In this document: piece by piece, positions 60,625-64,000 of the stretch
Layout: each line of letters begins with the position of its first letter
Numbering within the stretch: the stretch's first letter is position 1
DNA from: Magicicada septendecula
Taxonomy: Eukaryota > Arthropoda > Insecta > Hemiptera > Cicadidae
Direction of reading: 5' to 3'
Length of the DNA: 64,000 nt
Assembly: GCA_034769895.1 (NCBI GenBank)
Contig: JAWRYS010001449.1
Location: forward strand, 310,001 to 374,000
The notes under the pieces: generated by a model
What the model saw: only the letters and a program-made list of their open reading frames with translations
The model's database searches: none
What the model was told of the DNA's origin: nothing
Translations under genes and position numbers: made by a program

Positions 60625-61164
60625 TTATCCGTGGTCCATAAATTCAATTGCCCTTATTTCTCGGATTACTCTTGTATTCAGAATTATTTCTGTCCTTGTT
60701 AGTTCTCTCGCTACTACCTTGTTTTCTGATTTTTCTGCTGTTAAACCTTCACTTGTTTCAAGGTCTACTTGAATCGCTTTAACATCTATTTTACTAAGCA
60801 AATATGGCAATGGTATATCCCTTATTGATTCTATCACTAACATTTTACTACATATTTCTACTTCTGTTATATTGAATTTAAATATGGATTTTCTGAAATT
60901 TTTACTCATTGTCTTATTGTGAATCTTTTCTAAAGTTTCTATCAAGCTTCTCCTACAATTTCTAAAATTTATTATCTCTGTATGGTTGGTAATTGAGAGA
61001 TTAAATACATTAACCAGTCCATTCTTCATCATCTCCAATTCTTCCCATGTTTTTATTAGCTCTTTTTTACAAATTTTACATGTTTTCTTCGTCTTCTTTT
61101 CCGGGTGCTTAATATTCTTTTTGTTTCTGTTATTGGGGTGTAGTTCACCAGTTTTGATGACCAA
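60625..61164 (-). pseudogene. Retroelement ORF, weakly like an aspartic protease end
   Basis: An open frame of 179 codons between the gag-like and integrase remnants. It starts basic (KKTKKTCKICKKELIKTWEE) and ends with FKFNITEVEICSKMLVIE, then RDIPLPYLLSKIDVKAIQVD, which loosely recalls the second half of retropepsins; no D(T/S)G active site is seen. A basic Asn-rich stretch (NNNNNSNDYKKRNQN, then RRRRKEWK) follows after breaks (~60470-60560). Identification rests mainly on context. Confidence 0.35.
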
Positions 61165-61432
61165 ATCAATTTTCCGGCTATTTTCTTCCGGAAAAACAGT
61201 TAATCGTTGGCAACAAGACGATGCGCATTGGACTGTGCCGAGACTGTATCAATGTGAAGTTATGTGTGGTGTTTTTATGTGTTTTAAGTAATTGACGACC
61301 CCGTTCGGGTGAATTTGATGTTTTTGTAATATTAAAAACCTGAAGATGAGGATTTATCCTCGAAACGCGTCGTTCTAGAAATTAAAACAGTTAAGTCACG
61401 GGACGGAAAGTTAATACAGGTAATGCCTAATA
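61165..61432 (+). mobile_element. Penelope-like 3' end inserted in the Ty3-like remnant
   Basis: The plus-strand sequence GACGACCCCGTTCGGGTGAA, followed by an A-rich spacer and CCTGAAGATGAGG...CCTCGAAACGCGTCG, is the kind of 3' end seen in Penelope-like retroelements and related repeats in arthropods. It lies between two minus-strand retroelement ORFs, so a 5'-truncated insertion is the simplest reading. The exact borders are uncertain, and no coding part remains. Confidence 0.45.
61330..61385 (+). ncRNA. Hammerhead-ribozyme-like motif
   Basis: CTGAAGA at 61340-61346 fits the CUGANGA box. A five-pair hairpin follows (GAGGA 61348-61352, loop TTTA, TCCTC 61357-61361), then GAAA at 61362-61365 and CGCGTC, giving a possible very short stem III and a GUC cleavage site. 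AAC before the box can pair with GTT after GTC for stem I. One extra U between the box and stem II departs from the textbook core, so activity is uncertain. Penelope-like elements are known to carry minimal type I hammerheads. Confidence 0.4.
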
Positions 61433-62072
61433 TTAATTATAATTAGTTAATAAACGTAACTTGGAGACAAATAAAACAAAATGAATATTTTCTTCCCTCC
61501 TGTATTCTATTTTTTCATTAATATTTTCGGAAACACTGTCTAGTGTTTCATTCAATTTCTTGAAATCACTATCTAATGTTTCATTAAGTTGATCTAATCT
61601 TTTATTAGTCTCTTCCTTTATGTTCCTCAATTCTGTGTGTTGTATTTTCTTAATGTTTTCTTTGTTATCGTTTACCTGATTCTTCACTTGGTCTACTTCG
61701 TCACTTATTTTTGTCATTCTGCCGGACATATTACTTTGTATCTCAACCAACTTATCCTGCGTTTCTTGCTGTATTGCTATTAACCTGACTTGACTGCCGT
61801 TTTCTACTTTGTCTATTCTGGTCTCTACTTCCCCTCTGAATTGTCCAATGGTTTCTTCAGTTTTCTCCAGCCTTTCCTTGGTCTCCGCTTTTTGCTGTTT
61901 CACTTCCTCCTTGTACTCATCCACCCTCTGGCTAAGTATTTCGGTGACGTTTTCGAACTATTATATTTATAGTTTCCCTTAATTCTCTGTTGGATTTCTC
62001 AATTTTTTCGTTTATTTGCTTGAAGTTTTGCTCGTTTATTTTCCCGATTTTGCCTTCTAAATTCTTGTTCAT
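61433..62072 (-). pseudogene. Coiled-coil gag-like region of the Ty3-like remnant
   Basis: It starts at ATG 62072 (MNKNLEGKIGKINEQNFKQ) and stops at 61932-61934. The reading continues in another frame from 61957 (FENVTEILSQRVDEYKEEV) to 61433, so there is one frameshift at about 61958. It is nearly all heptad-like, rich in Glu, Lys, Gln, Asn and Ile, without a zinc knuckle. Segments such as KRLDQLNETLDSDFKKLNE recall KLDQLNEKLEKF of the array protein, which may hint at related families. The hAT terminus lies 5 bp upstream of the ATG. Confidence 0.5.
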
Positions 62073-62077
62073 TTGCC

Positions 62078-63370
62078 CAGTGGCGGCTCGTCCATAAGAG
62101 CACGTGAACCCCCTATAAAAATAATTATACGATATAAATTATACATCTTTATTGACGCAGTACTAAAATGGCTTATCTTCAGTAAGTTTAAAAGAGCGGA
62201 CAATGAAAAACAGCGTAGAGCGCGCCAAGTGAGGTTAAGTGTAATGACGCGCCAGTGGGTAGGAGCGGACTGAATGCGCCGCTCTCGATGCTGTACACAC
62301 GGGATATGCGACAGACGGGCGAGTCCATTTGCTCGCGGTAGGGGGGGAAACATGTTTACAAGCGGCTTAATGGAGAATACCGATGAACTGCCTCTGACAC
62401 AGCTCAGCTCAGTAGTTGCACGGCTGTAGTTGACGGTGGATGCTCCTTACCTTGGCGCGCGCGCGTGTTACATTTGGGTTTTGCAGTTTCGATTATTTTT
62501 TAGTGATAAAGTTTTAGTTGAAATTACAGTTTATCTATTATAGTGTAGCTAGTGAACTGTTGTTTTTATTTACTGTACAATAATGGAAAGTACCTGTAAG
62601 TACTCAGTTAGTAATTTAAACGAAGTAGCGTTTGCCAATTTACCCATAGAAGTTAAAATAGCAATAAAAGAGAGTGGTAGGCCAACGCCCCGACTTAATA
62701 TAAGTCAAACATCGACATCAAAATCTAGAACTTTTAAAAGAGAATTTAAAGAAGAGCTATACGAAAAAATTCCTTGGCTTTGTGGTTGTGAACAAACAAA
62801 CAAAATATTTTGTTTTCCTTGTTTGTTATTTTCCCGTGAAAAGGACGATCCAGCTTGGGTGAAAAACGGCGTTTGTGACAGCTCATTTGAATCAAAAAAT
62901 TAAAAAAACACGAAAGTTCTCATGGACACATAAGTGCTACATTTGATTTTAATTTGCTGGGAAAGGTTGACGTTCGTCAGCAGCTTGACAGTGCTTATCG
63001 ACAAAATATTAAAAAGCACAATGAACAAGTGACTAAAAATAGGTATGTCCTTTCTAAGCTTATAGACTGTATTAAATTTTGCGGTGCATTTGAGTTGGCC
63101 CTTCGAGGTCATCGTGAGGATGACGATTCCTTAAATCTTGGCATATTTAAAGGGCTTGTAAACTTTTCTGCAGAACTTGACTCATCTTTGAAAGAACACT
63201 TGAGTACCGCTACTGTCTTTAAAGGTACCTCGAAAGAAATTCAAAGTGAATAGTTAGATTGTATGCTTTTGTATGTCAAGAAAACAAAATAGAAGAAATA
63301 GAAACTGCACAGTATGTTTCTTTGATTGCGGACGAAACATCAGACATCTCTGTGCCGGTGTTTGCATAAC
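62078..63370 (+). mobile_element. hAT transposon, left end and broken transposase
   Basis: The left terminus CAGTGGCGGCTCGTCC (from 62078) is of the type found on ZMYM-like hAT elements of insects. The preceding bases CATTTGCC (62070-62077) would be the 8-bp target duplication. A ~500-bp leader follows and then the transposase. No right terminus or second CATTTGCC is seen before the window ends, so the element is broken near 63370. Confidence 0.65.
62583..63369 (+). pseudogene. ZMYM/DUF4371-type hAT transposase, N-terminal part
   Basis: The ATG at 62583 opens MESTCKYSVSNLNEVAFANL. A TTF-type zinc finger follows with PWLCGC and NKIFCFPCLLFS, then a frameshift near 62899. The next frame reads GKVDVRQQLDSAYRQNI...CIKFCGAFELALRGHRED (DUF4371 region) to an in-frame TAG at 63251-63253. 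A further frame change near 63280 leads to QYVSLIADETSDISVPVF, whose Asp begins the RNase H-like catalytic core. It ends at TAA near 63369. The rest of the catalytic domain and the C-terminal dimerisation region are absent. Confidence 0.8.
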
Positions 63371-64000
63371 CCGGCGTTCGAGGAAATACAAATACTATAT
63401 TTCCAATAATAAATTCGATTAGTTATCAATGTCAGTGGGCGAGGCGATATCTGTATGGCACTGTTCCGGCAGTGCACGCTATCTAGTGGGCCGAATTTGG
63501 GTTGCGTTTCCGTGCATGTTGCGAGAATCAGTCACTGCATAGCTCCCGCTACGAAAACATCTCGCTTCTTTCCTCGGTTCAGCAGAGCATTTTTGGTGTC
63601 TTTCCTTCTCATCTTTAATGGCAGGCTAACCGTTTAAGACCTACCGGGTTCTCGCCTGGGACGGAGACCTGACCAATGCTTGGTGTGCTGTTACCTTCAC
63701 CAAGCCATGAACCACTAAAGCTTCTTTCTGCGACCGAGGAGGGAGAAGCAGCTGCTGCCAACAATCATGGAACCGCCCGCTTCATATGAGGTGATATTTA
63801 CTCCTTTTCTAATTCTATCCTGGCCTGCAGAAAATACTATGGGAGGTGTATGTGCAATATCAGTTTAACTTTATACAGTGACATGGTTCAATCGGGGGTG
63901 TGTGTCGGCAAGACAATTTCAATGTAGCTTAAACATTATAATACAGTTCAACAAGTACAATTGTAAACTGACCTGTGGGAGGGTACCAGAGCGGTTTTTG
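63371..64000. other. Non-coding right end of the window
   Basis: Higher GC than the AT-rich parts, with no supported ORF. The abrupt change from transposase sequence at about 63370 marks a deletion or insertion border. It may be the 5' region of another repeat. Confidence 0.4.

Larger units (their letters stand above)
57768..62077 (-). mobile_element. Ty3-like LTR retrotransposon remnant
   Basis: Minus-strand order is: coiled-coil gag-like region (62072-61433, interrupted by a Penelope-like 3' end), a ~179-codon ORF (61164-60625), about 1 kb of unresolved sequence, then the C-terminal end of an integrase (59623-59312). Reverse transcriptase, RNase H and the integrase core are missing. A G-rich tract on the minus strand (GGAGGGGAGG, 59234-59243) follows the integrase, and a candidate 3' LTR (57768-59229; plus-strand ends TGTTACG and CGCATTACA) lies beyond. 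The 5' side is cut by the hAT element at 62078. The LTR limits are the weakest part. Confidence 0.5.

Overview
The window is AT-rich eukaryotic DNA packed with nested mobile elements. An arthropod, most likely an insect, is the best guess. This rests only on the kinds of elements present (Polinton/adintovirus-like virus, Merlin, ZMYM-type hAT, Ty3-like and Penelope-like remnants); no host gene with a known function was recognised.

Region 1 (1-32516) is a tandem array with a 4.46-4.48 kb period: seven internal regions alternating with eight copies of a ~1.22 kb segment. I read it as a non-autonomous LTR retrotransposon on the minus strand whose copies share LTRs (LTR-internal-LTR-internal...). 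Evidence: the array ends exactly at TG...CA-type termini (TGTAACA on the minus strand); each such terminus is preceded on the minus strand by a polypurine tract (GAGGGGG); and each internal region carries only one long intact ORF (376 codons, N-terminal coiled coil), placed just after the presumed primer-binding side like gag. No protease, reverse transcriptase or integrase is present.

Region 2 (32517-~46990) is a decayed endogenous Polinton/Maverick (adintovirus-like) virus. On the plus strand lie the C-terminal part of an adenain-like protease (its catalytic-His codon is cut by the LTR array), a penton/minor capsid gene split by two solo LTRs (32842-34752 with TSD ATAT; 35237-35777 with TSD GACT), a 53-codon ORF overlapping the next gene by ATGA, the major capsid gene, and a conserved Polinton-linked gene. 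A protein-primed family B DNA polymerase follows behind a duplicated TATA promoter. On the minus strand lie an unknown acidic gene, a small Cys/His-rich ORF, and a BIR-domain (inhibitor-of-apoptosis-like) gene with two stops, flanked by direct repeats. No packaging ATPase or integrase is in view; the rest of the virus should lie left of the array.

Region 3 (~46990-54190) is mostly non-coding, with two copies of a C/G-tract hairpin repeat 5.6 kb apart and a GC-richer island (50.1-51.7 kb) with two related stem-loops.

Region 4 (54190-64000) is a nest of transposons: a Merlin (ISXO2-like) transposase pseudogene split by a 1.96 kb element with 34-bp terminal inverted repeats; a minus-strand Ty3-like remnant (57.8-62.08 kb) containing a Penelope-like 3' end with a hammerhead-ribozyme-like motif; and a hAT element (from 62078) inserted in the Ty3-like gag region and broken near 63370.
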